Positions 5,075 to 5,974 of a DNA stretch of 5,974 bases are shown here, one piece after another (the first letter of the stretch is position 1; every line of letters starts with the position of its first letter). The DNA is from RYN-433 sp036558265. GTDB lineage: Bacteria; Planctomycetota; Phycisphaerae; Tepidisphaerales; Tepidisphaeraceae. The stretch spans positions 1 to 5,974 of the forward strand of contig DATBFY010000770.1 of assembly GCA_036558265.1 (NCBI GenBank), read 5' to 3'. The position numbers and the translations under genes are program-made. Under the pieces are notes generated by a model. That model was not told where the DNA came from. It did not search any database and was given only the letters and a program-made list of their open reading frames with translations.

Positions 5075-5974
5075 TTACCCGAGCAGATCGCTGCGCTTCT
5101 TCGCCGTCGTCGCGATCCGCGTATTGCTGAAGACCGGCGGCGCCGCCGTCACCGCCTTCGCGGCCTTGCTCACCGGCAGCGGCTTTGGCGCGGCGGGCCT
5201 GGCGACCGGCGTCGGCGGGGCCGACTTCACCGGCTTGGGTGACGGCTTGGGCGTGGGCTTGGGCGTGGGGCTCGGACCCGACGTCGGCGTGGTCGTCGGG
5301 TTCTTCAACGACTGCAAGACCGCGTCGATCGACGGCATGACCGGCGAGCCGATCGACACCGGCGCCGCCACCGGCTGGCTCGGCGTCGGCGCCGCCAGGG
5401 CCACGTTATAGTTCTGCGCGAGGATCACCATGTCGTTGAAATCGACGTTGCCATCGCCGTTGAAATCGCCGTCGGCGTAGGTCTTCCCGCCGCCCGTGCT
5501 GTTGTAGTTCTGCGCCATCGGCACCAGGTCGTTGAAATCGACGGTGCGGTTGTGATTGGCGTCGCCGCCCAGCCAGAAGAAATCCAGGCCGTAATCCTGG
5601 GACATCGCGTTGCCCGCCCCGTCGCTCACCGCCGAGCCGTGCAGCGTGGCGCGGTAGTTGGCGTTGGTGAGCGCGCCGGCGGCAAACGTCCAGGTCGCGG
5701 TCAGCGTGGACGCGTTCCACGTCATCGTCGTCGCGTTGGCGGGCAGGTCGGTGCTCGTGGTGAGGTTGCTCACCGTCAGGTCACCGGCTTGCAGGCTCGC
5801 GCCCACGTCTTCGCTGAAGGTGATCGCGACCTGCCGCGGGGCGGTCTGGTACAGGAAGTTGCCCGCGACGACCTGCGGGGGGACGTTGTCGCCACCCACG
5901 ACGACGTTGAACGCGCTGGTCCCGACGCCGCCGTCCTTGTCGGTAACCGTCACCATCACGACGTAGGTCCCCGC
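5075..5974 (-). CDS. C-terminal part of a secreted multidomain surface protein (PKD, SbsA Ig-like, dockerin-like), partial
   Basis: The reading frame is open to the right edge, so the start and signal peptide lie outside; 299 residues are visible. In order (numbering from the edge): the end of a PKD-type beta domain, AGTYVVMVTVTDKDGG (1-16) to about 26; an SbsA/Big_5-type Ig-like domain (about 31-125) with VAITFSEDV and a YRATLHGSAVSDGAGNAM ending; and a pair of EF-hand-like calcium loops 32 residues apart, DANHNRTVDFND (138-149) and DFNGDGNVDFND (170-181), each followed by an AQNYN motif. This resembles type I dockerin. A linker (191-229) leads to a Pro/Lys/Thr-rich stretch (230-267, PTPKPTPKPSPKP) and a basic end VFSNTRIATTAKKRSDLLG. 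The first loop has Arg in place of the conserved Gly (position 6), so its calcium binding may be weaker. No C-terminal membrane helix, LPXTG or PEP-CTERM signal is seen. The likely location is outside the cell or in the envelope. Substrate and enzymatic domains, if any, are beyond the window. Confidence 0.9.
   Translation of the reverse strand, partial: AGTYVVMVTVTDKDGGVGTSAFNVVVGGDNVPPQVVAGNFLYQTAPRQVAITFSEDVGASLQAGDLTVSNLTTSTDLPANATTMTWNASTLTATWTFAAGALTNANYRATLHGSAVSDGAGNAMSQDYGLDFFWLGGDANHNRTVDFNDLVPMAQNYNSTGGGKTYADGDFNGDGNVDFNDMVILAQNYNVALAAPTPSQPVAAPVSIGSPVMPSIDAVLQSLKNPTTTPTSGPSPTPKPTPKPSPKPVKSAPPTPVARPAAPKPLPVSKAAKAVTAAPPVFSNTRIATTAKKRSDLLG
5232..5267 (-). repeat. 12-bp tandem repeat encoding the Pro-Lys tail
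   Basis: Two perfect copies of GGCTTGGGCGTG (5244-5255, 5256-5267) follow a diverged copy (5232-5243). The unit is in frame with the surface-protein gene (four residues per unit) and produces the PTPKPTPKPSPKP-like tail. A 12-bp in-frame period allows length changes by slippage without a frameshift. Confidence 0.8.
5405..5543 (-). repeat. Internal duplication encoding the two calcium-loop repeats
   Basis: GTCGTTGAAATCGACG occurs at 5432-5447 and again at 5528-5543. GTTrTAGTTCTGCGC occurs at 5405-5419 and 5501-5515. Both pairs are offset by exactly 96 nt (32 residues). They encode the VDFND and AQNYN parts of the two dockerin-like loops. The near-identity at DNA level, against more diverged sequence between the matches, fits an in-frame duplication or gene-conversion-like homogenisation. 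Confidence 0.75.

Overview
The window is high-GC DNA (mostly G/C at third codon positions) and most likely comes from a planctomycete, probably of the Phycisphaerae type. The clearest reason is the gene cut by the right edge. It encodes a secreted protein with a PKD end, an SbsA-type Ig-like domain and a paired calcium-loop (dockerin-like) module of the form GDxNxDGxVDFNDxxxLAQNYN, a style I associate with planctomycete surface proteins. Weak or absent Shine-Dalgarno sites and palindromic repeats in the gaps fit this. The assignment is inference, because no rRNA or other marker is present.

Layout, left to right. (1) 74-1018 (+): an exported protein of unknown function. (2) 1015-1039: a 7-bp tandem repeat that overlaps its stop codon. 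(3) 1054-1332 (+): a MoaD/ThiS-fold sulfur-carrier protein that most resembles CysO and ends in GGK. (4) 1353-1459: a 107-bp nested palindrome built on the CCGTCATCCTGAG...CTCAGGATGACGG arms. (5) 1484-1735 (+): a free-standing NIL-domain protein. (6) 1736-1944: a gap with an 82-nt element that can fold into a three-way junction. (7) 1945-4329 (+): ribonuclease R. (8) 4339-4947 (-): MobA-type molybdopterin guanylyltransferase, convergent with rnr and only 9 nt from it. (9) 5011-5044: a terminator-like hairpin. (10) 5075-5974 (-): the C-terminal 299 residues of the surface protein, whose start lies beyond the window.

How the genes fit together. The sulfur carrier and the NIL protein are a plausible functional pair, since both families recur around sulfide-to-cysteine/homocysteine chemistry, but no PLP synthase, activating enzyme or JAMM peptidase is present to complete a pathway. 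RNase R is a housekeeping 3'-5' exonuclease. MobA completes the guanylyl form of the molybdenum cofactor. The surface protein is independent. The window contains no CRISPR array, tRNA, rRNA, transposase, phage gene or recognisable defence system. Its less ordinary content is the set of structured intergenic elements, the extra residue after the carrier's Gly-Gly, and the C-terminal tail of the surface protein.
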